From the NCBI GenBank assembly GCA_943370385.1, contig CALRQT020000004.1, forward strand, positions 62,001 to 126,000: a DNA stretch of 64,000 nucleotides. Reading direction: 5' to 3'. This DNA is from BAIKAL-G1 sp943370385 (GTDB lineage Bacteria; Cyanobacteriota; Cyanobacteriia; PCC-6307; Cyanobiaceae). The stretch's first letter is position 1. Every line of letters begins with the position of its first letter. Both the position numbers and the translations under genes were made by a program. Shown in pieces: positions 34,011 through 42,525 of the stretch. The notes beneath the pieces were generated by a model. That model worked only from the letters and a program-made list of their open reading frames with translations, made no database searches and was not told the DNA's origin.

Positions 34011-35315
34011 ATGACCATCGGCATCGGCTTGTTGGGTCTGGGCACGGTGGGGGCCGGCGTTGCCGCCATCCTGGCCACCCCCCAGGGGCGCCATCCCCTG
34101 GTGGCCGACCTGGAACTCAAACGGGTCGCCGTGCGCGATCTGGCCCGGCCCCGGCCCGTGGCGATCGCCGAGGAGCTGCTCTGCACCGATCCCGAAGCGG
34201 TGGTCGATGACCCGGCCGTGGAGATTGTGGTGGAGGTGATGGGCGGCCTGGAGCCGGCCCGCTCCTTGATCCTGCGGGCGATTGCCGCTGGCAAGCCGGT
34301 GGTCACGGCCAACAAGGCCGTGATCGCCCGCTACGGCGATGAGATCGCCGCCGCCGCCAAGGCCCAGGGGGTGTACGTGTTGATTGAGGCGGCCGTGGGT
34401 GGCGGTATCCCGATCATCGAACCGCTGAAGCAATCCCTGGGTGGCAACCGCATCCAGCGGGTGAGCGGCATCATCAATGGCACCACCAATTACATCCTCA
34501 GCCGCATGGCCGATGAGGGCGCCGATTACGGCGCCGTGCTGGCCGACGCCCAGCAGTTGGGCTACGCCGAGGCCGATCCGGCCGCCGATGTGCAGGGCGG
34601 CGATGCGGCCGACAAGATTGCGATCCTGGCCGGCCTGGCCTACGGCGGGCCGGTGGATCGGGCCGGGATTGCCACCGAAGGCATCGACCGGCTCGAAGCC
34701 CGCGATGTCGATTACGCCGCCCGCCTGGGCTTTGTGGTGAAGCTGCTGGCCGTGGCGGAGCATATGGGCCAAGCCGAGGATGGCGCCCAGCAGCTCGATG
34801 TGCGCGTCCATCCCACCCTGCTGCCCAAGCACCACCCCCTGGCCGGCGTCCATGGGGTGAACAACGCGATCCTGGTGGAGGGCGATCCGGTGGGCCAGGT
34901 GATGTTCTTCGGCCCCGGCGCTGGGGCCGGACCCACGGCTTCGGCCGTGGTGGCCGACATCCTCAACATCGCCGGCATCCGCCAGGTGGGTGGCGCCGCC
35001 GCTGGCCTCGATCCCCTGCTGGCCGCCAGCAGCTGGAACCGCTGCCGCCTGGTGGATGGCTTGGATAGCCACCACCGCAACTACCTGCGCCTGCTCACCC
35101 GCGATGAGGCCGGCGTGATTGGCCAGATCGGCAGCTGCTTCGGCGCCGCCGGCGTGTCGATTCAGTCGATCGTGCAATACGAAACCGACGCCCCTGGCGC
35201 CGAGATCGTGGTGATCACCCACCAGGTGCAGGAAGCCCGCTTCCGCGGCGCCCTGGCGGCGATCACGGCCCTGGATGCCGTTGAAACGGTGGCGGCTTGT
35301 TTGCGCACGCTCTAG
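34011..35315 (+). CDS. hom: Homoserine dehydrogenase
   Basis: A 434-residue monofunctional enzyme that reduces aspartate semialdehyde to homoserine. It has the Rossmann loop GLLGLGTVGAG at the N-terminus, VTANKAVIARYGDE, the catalytic-domain signature SGIINGTTNYILSRM, and a C-terminal ACT domain (about 357-434) likely sensing threonine. Length is standard. A long antisense frame over the same interval is a shadow. Confidence 0.95.
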   Translation: MTIGIGLLGLGTVGAGVAAILATPQGRHPLVADLELKRVAVRDLARPRPVAIAEELLCTDPEAVVDDPAVEIVVEVMGGLEPARSLILRAIAAGKPVVTANKAVIARYGDEIAAAAKAQGVYVLIEAAVGGGIPIIEPLKQSLGGNRIQRVSGIINGTTNYILSRMADEGADYGAVLADAQQLGYAEADPAADVQGGDAADKIAILAGLAYGGPVDRAGIATEGIDRLEARDVDYAARLGFVVKLLAVAEHMGQAEDGAQQLDVRVHPTLLPKHHPLAGVHGVNNAILVEGDPVGQVMFFGPGAGAGPTASAVVADILNIAGIRQVGGAAAGLDPLLAASSWNRCRLVDGLDSHHRNYLRLLTRDEAGVIGQIGSCFGAAGVSIQSIVQYETDAPGAEIVVITHQVQEARFRGALAAITALDAVETVAACLRTL

Positions 35316-36046
35316 GCCGGCCTGGTTTGCCCTACCGGGCCAAGGCTTGCGAAGCCCAGCGAGCCCTTGGCAGCAAAAAGCCCCACCGATGGGTGGGGCC
35401 GAACGATCAGGGCTGGATCTGAGCTGTTCTGAGTAGCGGGTTTGAGGAAGAGGACCCTCCTCAGGCCCCTGCCCTGGCGGCGGGCTTCACCCGGCTGCGC
35501 CGCTTGCGGCTCAAGAGCCCACTAGGGGCAGGGCATCTGGCTGACGGTGTCTCCTTGGAGCGTGGTTGCCTGAACAGCTTTTAGTTGGCTAGATCCAATA
35601 GTTGATGCGCGATCAGGACTGTGTAGCTCTGGAGCAAGACTTTTGCCATCAAGGTCCGCTGCTTCCCGGGCCTTACTGGCGCCCTCGGGAGGTTGCTCTT
35701 GGTAGCCCAAGCCCCCTAAAACCCCAAGCCCCAGCTGTGAGTAGGTCTTTGGTTCCCCTCACCCCATCACCGCCAGTCGGCCTTGGTCACCGTGGGGGAA
35801 CGCTGCGACCCAAGGACTGGCGGCCAGGGTTGGCTTGCTTTGCTGGCGACTAGGAAGTGATGGCGGTGGTTCGATTCGTGGCTGGAGTGGCTGGATGGGG
35901 CTTGGCCTCTTCGGCGAGATCGGCACGCATTGAATATTGGGAATGTGCTGCAGATCAACGGCATACGCTGAGCGCAATAGCGATGGATTGCCGCATGTTA
36001 ATTGTATTGGGAGCGCCTAGTCTTTTAACGCGATCTTCTTGGCGCC
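35316..36046. other. Gene-poor intergenic region with a structured minus-strand segment
   Basis: I find no convincing protein gene in these 731 bp. On the minus strand, 35460-35545 holds nested inverted repeats: CCCTGCCC/GGGCAGGG enclosing GGCTC-TT-GAGCC and GCCGC-AA-GCGGC. About 60 bp further on comes a strong terminator. This could be a small RNA gene. The part from about 35860 to 36046 is AT-richer and should carry the promoter of the following exported-protein gene. Confidence 0.4.
35375..35399 (-). terminator. Strong intrinsic terminator on the minus strand
   Basis: A perfect 8-bp stem GCCCCACC-CATC-GGTGGGGC followed, on the minus strand only, by TTTTT. No minus-strand protein gene lies directly upstream of it. 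The T-run orientation does not suit the plus-strand hom gene. Confidence 0.75.
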
Positions 36047-36814
36047 ATGAATCCTTCCTTTCTTCGCAAAGTGGGCGTAAAGCCTGGACTTGCGCTCCGT
36101 TCAACCATTCCCAAGCTTCTGCTTGGTGCGGTAGCCCTTGGCGGAGCAGGTACCCTCCTCTCCGCTGGGGCGGCCCAGGCAACCATTGTGCCGGGCAATC
36201 TCTGCTGGTTCGGCGTTGCGTCCGGGCCTGTCGGGACCCCGCAATGCGCCACCTATGACTCGGTCACCAGTCCTGGCGGCACCCAGTTCACGCTTGCAGA
36301 CAAGCTCGTGAATCTGGGCGCCCTGACCTTCGGAACCAAGTCGGGCACCCTCGGCTTCCAGTGGACCCAAATTCCCCCGGTGGGTGGCTTGGACTTGGAT
36401 CTGTTTGCTTTGGCGCTGGACTTTAATCCCGATACGGCGGGCCCATACAGCGGTCAATTTGATTACGCGATCAGCATTGATCCGACCAATAATTATGAAT
36501 TCGCAACGGCTCAGCTCGATAGTATCGTCAATGGTAGCCCTCCGCTTAACACAACAGTCACCAAGAAGATTTTCGGGTTTGCCAATTTGGTTTCCACCAA
36601 CGGATCGAATGTGGTTGGTATTCCTGTTAGTGGTAAAACGCTGCTTGTGCAAAACATTTGGAGCACCGGTACCGGTGACGTTCTTGATAGTTTCAAGGAC
36701 GTCTACACCCAAAAAGAGGTTGTCCCTGGCCCCCTGCCCTTGCTCGGCGCTGGCATCGCCTTCGGCTTCAGCCGCAAACTGAGGGGGCGCATCAAGGCCA
36801 GCGCCCAAGCCTGA
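36047..36814 (+). CDS. Secreted protein with PEP-CTERM-like sorting tail
   Basis: A 255-residue exported protein. It has a signal peptide (LLLGAVALGGAGTLLSAGAAQA), a beta-rich, Thr/Ser/Asn-rich extracellular domain with few charges, and a C-terminal tripartite tail: VPGPLPLLGAG, a hydrophobic stretch and a basic end (SRKLRGRIK). That tail has the architecture of PEP-CTERM/exosortase signals common in cyanobacteria. The coding sequence is noticeably less GC-rich than its neighbours, with codons such as AAT and TTT frequent, hinting at transfer or relaxed codon use. Function unknown. No exosortase is in the window. Confidence 0.75.
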   Translation: MNPSFLRKVGVKPGLALRSTIPKLLLGAVALGGAGTLLSAGAAQATIVPGNLCWFGVASGPVGTPQCATYDSVTSPGGTQFTLADKLVNLGALTFGTKSGTLGFQWTQIPPVGGLDLDLFALALDFNPDTAGPYSGQFDYAISIDPTNNYEFATAQLDSIVNGSPPLNTTVTKKIFGFANLVSTNGSNVVGIPVSGKTLLVQNIWSTGTGDVLDSFKDVYTQKEVVPGPLPLLGAGIAFGFSRKLRGRIKASAQA

Positions 36815-37417
36815 ACTTCTCGCCTGCAGGAGCAGGATCAGGAGTCAGTAGTTCGTCAATCCCGATTGGCGGGTTAGACATCGGCGGGCTACACGAATGT
36901 TCAGCTGAGGACTCGCCTACGGGCGGGTCCTTTTTGTATGGCAGGCCTTAGCGCTGTTGATTCGCTGCATCGCTCCACCGTCCCCAGGAAGGGCTCGGGC
37001 CCAGGCGGATCGCCATGCAGCTGGCGTGCCCTTCGCTGAGCAGCCCTACGGAAGGGCCAGATCCCCTGGGACGCGCGTGGGTGGGTGCTTGGGGTTCATG
37101 TCCCATGGCAACGGCCGTTTACGTCGCCAGAGCGGGCCCGATGCCCAGCAGCTAGCGACCCCAACTCCTGGGCCATGGGCTCCAGGGCAATGGGGAGGGG
37201 GCCTGGGGCAGCCCATCCCACCTTGGGGCAATATGGAAGCAAACCTAAAGGTCTTGGCGCGCGCGCCCGGCGCCCGCCCGGTCGGGATCCCCCCACCAGT
37301 CGCCAGTTTTGTATCACTACGAACAGGCGGATGGCCCAGGCGGCGAAATCCTTGGGGAGTTCCTTTCCGCCGATCTCCCACCTACCCCTGCGTCACGACC
37401 CGTCATTCCCCCAAGCG
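36815..37417. other. Intergenic region without a supported gene
   Basis: Apart from the terminator of the PEP-CTERM-like gene I see no gene here. Open frames on both strands are Pro/Arg/Gly-rich and look random. Confidence 0.4.
36909..36935 (+). terminator. Intrinsic terminator after the PEP-CTERM-like gene
   Basis: A 9-bp stem (GGACTCGCC / GGCGGGTCC, one G-T pair) closed by a TACG loop and followed by TTTTT. It lies about 95 bp after the stop codon. Confidence 0.8.
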
Positions 37418-37669
37418 ATGACCCTCCATCAGGGTGACTGTGTTCACCTCACCAGTGATGAGCACCTGTACCAGGTGATCGGCGTTGACGACCACCAGAA
37501 CCGCTGCTGGGTGCGCCGCTGGCCCATGGCCCGCCACGGTTCCCCCGTGTTTGAGATCTCCCTCCAACTAGTGGATGGCCAGCCGATCGCCGGCCATCCC
37601 CGCCCTACCTACCCGGTAGGGGCCCGTTCCCCTGAAGCCCAGGGCCACGGTTCCCTGCAGGCCGGCTAA
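37418..37669 (+). CDS. Small conserved-type hypothetical protein
   Basis: An 83-residue protein with a compact beta-rich core (CVHLTSDEHLYQVIGVDDHQ then RCWVRRWPMARHGSPVFEIS) and a loose tail. The core reads like a small SH3-like or barrel domain seen in many short picocyanobacterial proteins, but I do not recognise a named family. The ATG at 37418 directly precedes the core. Confidence 0.55.
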   Translation: MTLHQGDCVHLTSDEHLYQVIGVDDHQNRCWVRRWPMARHGSPVFEISLQLVDGQPIAGHPRPTYPVGARSPEAQGHGSLQAG

Positions 37670-37675
37670 ATCAAG

Positions 37676-37712
37676 GCAGGCAAGGGGCCAGCCAGGCCGG
37701 CCCCTTGCCTGC
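37676..37712. repeat. Large inverted repeat (14-bp perfect stem)
   Basis: GCAGGCAAGGGGCC and its exact reverse complement, separated by 9 bp, directly after the small hypothetical gene. No T-run follows, so it may be a factor-assisted terminator or a mobile-repeat remnant. Confidence 0.7.
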
Positions 37713-37953
37713 AGATTCCAGACCCTCACCCTTCCCGCCAGGCGGGGTCTTGAATAGATCCCACTAACCAGGCTGCGCGCTGGACCCTTTTTCCCTAGCC
37801 CCATCTCCACCCCAGGGCCGGGCCGGGTTCAGCTCCTGGGGGCACGGGCCCTGGGCGCCGCCGGGCTTTGGCCCCCCAGCTCGCCGTCCCCATCCATCCA
37901 AAGCGCTAGGACCCCTGGCCCAGGGTTCGCGGCGCTGGTGGAGAGGGGCCTGG

Positions 37954-39612
37954 TTGCCCTTGCTGGGCTGGTTGCCCCTGCTGGGCGCTTGCCAGGCCCC
38001 CCATCCCCCCGGCGAGCTGGTGGTGGCTAGCCGCAGCAGCCTCGAATCGGTGGATCCGGTGGATGTCACCACCTTCGCCGGCACCCAGCTGCTCAGTGCC
38101 CTGGGCGATCCTCTCTATGGCAGCGATGCCGCGGGCCGCATCCAGCCGCGCCTGGCTTCGGCCTTGCCCCGGTTCAGCGGTGGCGGCCTGGTGGCCCGCA
38201 TCCCCCTGCGCCAGGACGTGCGTTTCCAGGACGGCAGCCGCTTCGATGCGGCCGCCATGGTGTTCAGCCTCAAGCGCTTCCTGGCCCTGGCCAAGGTCAG
38301 CTACCTGCTGGATGAGCGGGTGGCATCGGTGGCGGCGAGCGGGCCGTTTGAACTCGAGCTGCGGCTGAAGCGCCCCTGCGCCTCCCTGGCGGCCGTGCTC
38401 AGTTCGATCAACCTCACGCCCGTCTCGCCCCAGGCCTACCGGGCCCATGGCCGCAGCTCCCTGCGGGACCGCTTCGTCGGCACCGGGCCCTACCGGCTGG
38501 CCGCCTTCACCCCCCAGCAGCAGCGCTTGCTGCCCTTTGCGGGCTATTGGGGAGTGCCCCCCGCCAACCGGGGCCTAAGCCTGGTCACCCTCAGCAATTC
38601 CACCGCCCTCTTCGGCGCCCTGGTGAGCGGCGAAGTGGATGTGTTGCTCTCCAGTGGCCTCGATAGCGACCAGCAACGGGATCTGCACCGGCGGGCCGGC
38701 CGCGGCGCCCTGGTGGAGGGGATGGGTCCGGCGGTGGAGATCGGGTACCTCACCCTGCGTAGCGACCAGCCGCCCCTGGCCAACCCGGACCTGCGCCGGG
38801 CCCTGGCCTATGGGCTCGATCGCCGCCTGATCAACGAGCGGGTCAGCTACGGCATGCGCGATCCCCTGCGCAACCTGGTGCCCGCTCCCCTGCCAGGTAG
38901 CCAGCCCCCCAGCTGGCCCGCCTACGACCCGGCCCGGGCCCGGGCCCTGTTCCGCAAGGCCGGCTACTGCCAGGTGCGCGGGCCTGGCCAGGGCCGGCGC
39001 CTGAGCCTGCCCCTGAGTTTCCGCTCCAACGTGCCGGCGGATCGGCTGTTTGCCCTCACCTGGCAGGCCCAGCTCCAGCGGGACCTGGGCGACTGCATCA
39101 GCCTCGAGATCACCGGCATTGAATCAACCACCGCCTATCGCCAACTGGGCGCTGGCGCCTTCCCCCTGATCCTGCTCGACTGGAGCGGCGACTACCCCGA
39201 TGCCAATGCCTATCTCCAGCCCCTGCTGGGTTGTGGGCGCGCCCAGGGCAATCGCTGCTTGGCCGGCGACAGTGCCGCCAGCGGCAGTTTCTGGACGGCG
39301 CCTGGGCTTGAGGCGGAGCTGGCCGCTTTGGAGAGCGAACGGGGCCAGGCCCGCCAGCAGCTCGTGACCCGAATCCAAGAGCGCGTCGCCGCCGCTAGCC
39401 CCTACCTGCCGGTGTGGCGGGTGCCGCCCAGGGCCTGGGCCCAGCCCTGGCTCGCCCAGCCCCAGTTCGATGGGTCTGGCCGCCTGGTGCTGCAGGCCCT
39501 GCATCGGCGCTCCCAGGCTGGGGCGGCCCCAGTCGCACCGGTTCAGGCAGGCCTTGGGAAGGCCCCTGTCCACCGCGAAGGTCCCCTCGGCCGTCCAGGA
39601 GGCACCCTATGA
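37954..39612 (+). CDS. ABC transporter solute-binding lipoprotein, peptide type (DppA/OppA family)
   Basis: A family 5 extracellular solute-binding protein of about 550 residues: ESVDPVDVTTFAGTQLLSAL, RFDAAAMVFSLKRFL, RFVGTGPYRLAAF and LRRALAYGLDRRLIN are typical of peptide/nickel binding proteins. From the TTG listed, the lipobox LLGAC appears after only 12 residues. The frame upstream reads LAQGSRRWWRGAW, an obvious basic signal-peptide start, but contains no ATG, GTG or TTG. A CTG at 37915 preceded by AGGA is the best candidate for the true start. The permease follows with a 4-bp overlap. Confidence 0.85.
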   Translation: MPLLGWLPLLGACQAPHPPGELVVASRSSLESVDPVDVTTFAGTQLLSALGDPLYGSDAAGRIQPRLASALPRFSGGGLVARIPLRQDVRFQDGSRFDAAAMVFSLKRFLALAKVSYLLDERVASVAASGPFELELRLKRPCASLAAVLSSINLTPVSPQAYRAHGRSSLRDRFVGTGPYRLAAFTPQQQRLLPFAGYWGVPPANRGLSLVTLSNSTALFGALVSGEVDVLLSSGLDSDQQRDLHRRAGRGALVEGMGPAVEIGYLTLRSDQPPLANPDLRRALAYGLDRRLINERVSYGMRDPLRNLVPAPLPGSQPPSWPAYDPARARALFRKAGYCQVRGPGQGRRLSLPLSFRSNVPADRLFALTWQAQLQRDLGDCISLEITGIESTTAYRQLGAGAFPLILLDWSGDYPDANAYLQPLLGCGRAQGNRCLAGDSAASGSFWTAPGLEAELAALESERGQARQQLVTRIQERVAAASPYLPVWRVPPRAWAQPWLAQPQFDGSGRLVLQALHRRSQAGAAPVAPVQAGLGKAPVHREGPLGRPGGTL

Positions 39613-40628
39613 GCCGGCGCCGCCAACTGCTGGCCTACCTGGCCAGCCGGCTGCTGCTGTTGCCGGTGATGCTCTGGCTGATCGCCAGCCTGGTGTTCCT
39701 GCTGTTGCGGGTGGCGCCGGGCGATCCGATCGATGCCCTGCTCGGCACCCGGGCCCCGGAGGCGGCCCGCACCGCCCTGCGCCACCAGCTGGGCCTGGAC
39801 CAACCCCTAGCGAGCCAATACGGCCACTACCTCTGGGACCTGCTCCATGGCCAGCTGGGCACCTCCCTCACGAACCAGGAGTCGGTGCTGGGCGTGATCG
39901 GCCGCAGCCTGCCCGCCAGCCTGGAACTGGGCGTGTTGGCCCTGCTGATTGCAGCCGTGTTGGGGCTGGCGGTGGGCTTCAGCGGCATCGCCCGGCCCGA
40001 GGGGCGCCTTGATTTGGCCGGGCGCCTCTATGGCATCGGCACCTACGCCCTGCCCCCCTTTTGGGCCGCCATGGTGGTGCAGCTGGTGTTTGCGGTGTGG
40101 CTGGGCTGGTTGCCGGTGGGCGGCCGCTTTCCGCCCACCCTGGTGCCCCCCAGCGGCACCGGCTTCTACCTGCTCGACAGCCTCCGGGCCGGCAACTGGA
40201 GCCAGTTCAGCGCCAGCCTGCGCCACCTGGTGCTGCCCGCCGCCACCCTGGGGGTGCTGCTCAGCGGCATCTTCGATAACGCCCTGCGGCTCAACCTGCG
40301 CCGGGCCCTGCGCTCCGACTACGTCGAGGCGGCCCGCAGCCGCGGCCTCAGCGAAACTCGGGTGGTGTTGCGCCACGCCCTGCCCAATGCCCTGTTGCCG
40401 GTGCTCACGATCACCGGCATCACCGTGGCCTCCCTGATCGGCGGCGCCCTGTTGATCGAGGTCACCTTTTCCTGGCCCGGCATCGCCTTTCGCCTGCAGG
40501 AGGCGATCGGCCAGCGGGACTACCCGGTGGTGCAGGGGATCGTGGTGGTGGTGGCGGCCCTGGTGGTGGCCGTGGGCGTGGCGGTCGACCTGCTGGTGGC
40601 CCTGCTCGATCCCCGCATCAAGTTTTGA
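39609..40628 (+). CDS. ABC transporter permease, peptide type (DppB/OppB family)
   Basis: A 339-residue inner-membrane protein: LRVAPGDPIDALLG and RHQLGLDQPLASQYGHYLWD in the first loop, six transmembrane helices, and the EAA region DYVEAARSRGLSETRVVLRH. It forms a pair with the upstream binding protein, but the usual second permease (DppC) and ATPases are missing downstream, where a convergent gene begins. Its 3' end overlaps that gene by 11 bp. Confidence 0.88.
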   Translation: MSRRRQLLAYLASRLLLLPVMLWLIASLVFLLLRVAPGDPIDALLGTRAPEAARTALRHQLGLDQPLASQYGHYLWDLLHGQLGTSLTNQESVLGVIGRSLPASLELGVLALLIAAVLGLAVGFSGIARPEGRLDLAGRLYGIGTYALPPFWAAMVVQLVFAVWLGWLPVGGRFPPTLVPPSGTGFYLLDSLRAGNWSQFSASLRHLVLPAATLGVLLSGIFDNALRLNLRRALRSDYVEAARSRGLSETRVVLRHALPNALLPVLTITGITVASLIGGALLIEVTFSWPGIAFRLQEAIGQRDYPVVQGIVVVVAALVVAVGVAVDLLVALLDPRIKF

Positions 40629-42525
40629 GGGCCGCCCGCCAGCGGGCGGCGGCAGCCCGATCGAGCACGTAGGCGTTCACGCCGCCGAGCTTGCGGCGTT
40701 GGGGCGACAGCACCATGGGGGTTTCCAGGCCCAATAGGAATTCACTGGTCAGGCTCAGTTCCATCCCCTGCACCCGTTCGGGCGCCAGGCCTACCAGGTC
40801 ATCCCCCAGCTGGAAGAGGGCCTGGGAGCCGGGACGAATCCGTACCGGCGAAAAATGGCTGGCCCCATCCACCAGGGCCAGGCGATTGCGCGGATTGGCT
40901 TTCGGCAGGAACAGCTCCAGCTGCTCGCTCAACGGCGGGGTGACCAGATCGAGGCTGCCGCCCACGAGCAACACCGGGGCGTCCAGTCCAGCTAGGCCCC
41001 GGGTGGGCCAGAGCAGGCTGCCAAAGCCGTTGAAGATCACCAGGCCCGCTACGGGCTGGGCCAGGGGTTGGGGAGTCGGCAGGGTCACCCGGGCCAGCTG
41101 GCATTGCAGCAGGCGCGAGAGGTTGGTGAGCGGCAGCTGGCGCATCGCTCGGCGGCAACGGCCCGCCAGGTCGGCTTCGGGCCGCAGGCCGGCCGCCAGC
41201 AGGGCGGTGAGCCCGCCGAAGGAATGGCCCATCAGCACCACCGAGCGGCCCAGGGGAGGCAGGCGCCCCGCCTGTTCGGCCGCCACCACCGCTTGCACGT
41301 CCTGGAGCCGGATCGGCAGGGTCTCGGCCCCGGGGGGCGGCTGCAGGCCATCGAGCACGGCCCGCACGGCCTGCTCGTCGCTGCCGGGGTGCTCCAGCAC
41401 CAGCACGGGCCAGCCCCGTTCCGCCAGGGCCGCACCGAGCCAGCCGAGCTGGGCGGCACTGCCCCCCAGCCCCGGCATCAACAACACCCAACCCTGGCTT
41501 GGGGACGATCCCTGGGCGGGCCAAAGCACCAGCTGCAGCGGGGTGCTGCGATGGGCCACGGGCAGGCTGATCAGCTGGCTGCGGCCGGAGGGAAGGCTGG
41601 TTGCTGGGGTTGGCGTCGGAGTGGGGCCCGGCCCCCGGCCGGGGGCCTGGCCCCCCAGGCCCGCGGGGGCGTTGGCGATCGCCAAGCCATCGGTGATCGC
41701 CAGTAGGGGGCCCCGCTCCGGCAGGGGCAGGCGGCGCAGCACGGCCAGGGCCTGGCGCTGGGCCTCCAATTGCTGGCGCCACTGGGTGGCCATGGCTACC
41801 AGGGCATCGAGGTTGAGGTTGATCCGCCTGGCGGGCACCGCCCGCAGCAGGTCGATGGTCGTCACCATCGGCTGATGCTCGAGCAGCTGGCGCAGCGTTT
41901 TCACCAACAAGGGGCCGCCTGCCTGCAGCTCGGGGGTTTGGTCCGTTGGGGCCAGGGGCGTGGGGGCCTGGGCCCCCTGGGCTGCTGATGCGGGAAGCGG
42001 GGGCAGGGGCCCTGGCAGGGCGGGACTGGGGAGGGCAGGGGAGGCGACGCCCAGGGATGGCCGGGAGCTGGAGCGTGCCAGGGCCGGAGGGGGGCCTGGC
42101 GGCCAGGTGTCCCCTCCGGCGGCCAGGGGCTGCCAGGCCGCTGGCACGCCAGCACCGCTGATCACCTCGCCCATGGCGCCCAGCACCTGCTCGCCAGCCC
42201 AGCTCTCGAGCAGCTGGCGGCCCAGGGAGCGGTCCTGCACCAGGGGCGCCCGCAGCAGCCGCAATAAATCCTGGCGGCTGCCGGGTTCCAAGAGGTCGAA
42301 CCACACCCCCAGATCCCCCTGGGGATGGGCTGGATTGCGGGACCAGCTGGCCAGTTGGTCAATCTCGAGGGGCAGGGTGAGCCCATCGAGCTGCACCACC
42401 AGCTCCTGGGCCGCCCGGGCCGGCGGGACCAACGGGGCCACCCCCAGCAGCAAACTGGCCAGGAACGGGCCGAGGCGTGGGGCGAGGCGTGCAGCGATTT
42501 GGGAAACAGCTGAAGGCAAAGGCAC
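40618..42525 (-). CDS. DUF1400 / alpha-beta hydrolase exported protein
   Basis: A 635-residue protein with a signal peptide (cleavage near ARA-AQ), an N-terminal DUF1400 region (ELVVQLDGLTLPLEIDQL, then DLLRLLRAPLVQDRSLGRQL), a long Pro/Ala/Gly linker, and an alpha/beta-hydrolase domain with nucleophile motif GHSFGG, a GLGGSAAQLGWL oxyanion region and a late DGASHF histidine. Cyanobacterial relatives are predicted periplasmic lipases or dienelactone-hydrolase-like enzymes. Substrate unknown. Its 5' end overlaps the divergent MFS gene by 49 bp. Confidence 0.8.
   Translation of the reverse strand: MPLPSAVSQIAARLAPRLGPFLASLLLGVAPLVPPARAAQELVVQLDGLTLPLEIDQLASWSRNPAHPQGDLGVWFDLLEPGSRQDLLRLLRAPLVQDRSLGRQLLESWAGEQVLGAMGEVISGAGVPAAWQPLAAGGDTWPPGPPPALARSSSRPSLGVASPALPSPALPGPLPPLPASAAQGAQAPTPLAPTDQTPELQAGGPLLVKTLRQLLEHQPMVTTIDLLRAVPARRINLNLDALVAMATQWRQQLEAQRQALAVLRRLPLPERGPLLAITDGLAIANAPAGLGGQAPGRGPGPTPTPTPATSLPSGRSQLISLPVAHRSTPLQLVLWPAQGSSPSQGWVLLMPGLGGSAAQLGWLGAALAERGWPVLVLEHPGSDEQAVRAVLDGLQPPPGAETLPIRLQDVQAVVAAEQAGRLPPLGRSVVLMGHSFGGLTALLAAGLRPEADLAGRCRRAMRQLPLTNLSRLLQCQLARVTLPTPQPLAQPVAGLVIFNGFGSLLWPTRGLAGLDAPVLLVGGSLDLVTPPLSEQLELFLPKANPRNRLALVDGASHFSPVRIRPGSQALFQLGDDLVGLAPERVQGMELSLTSEFLLGLETPMVLSPQRRKLGGVNAYVLDRAAAARWRAALKT

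Noticed and set aside
33834..35222. 462-codon minus-strand open frame
   Set aside because: Antisense to hom, which has all family motifs.
35400..35600. Cobalamin riboswitch, rnpB, tmRNA, SRP RNA or 6S RNA
   Set aside because: The segment is structured but lacks the conserved blocks of each of these RNAs.
36957..37421. 154-codon plus-strand frame
   Set aside because: Random Arg/Pro/Gly composition and overlap with the start of a better small gene.
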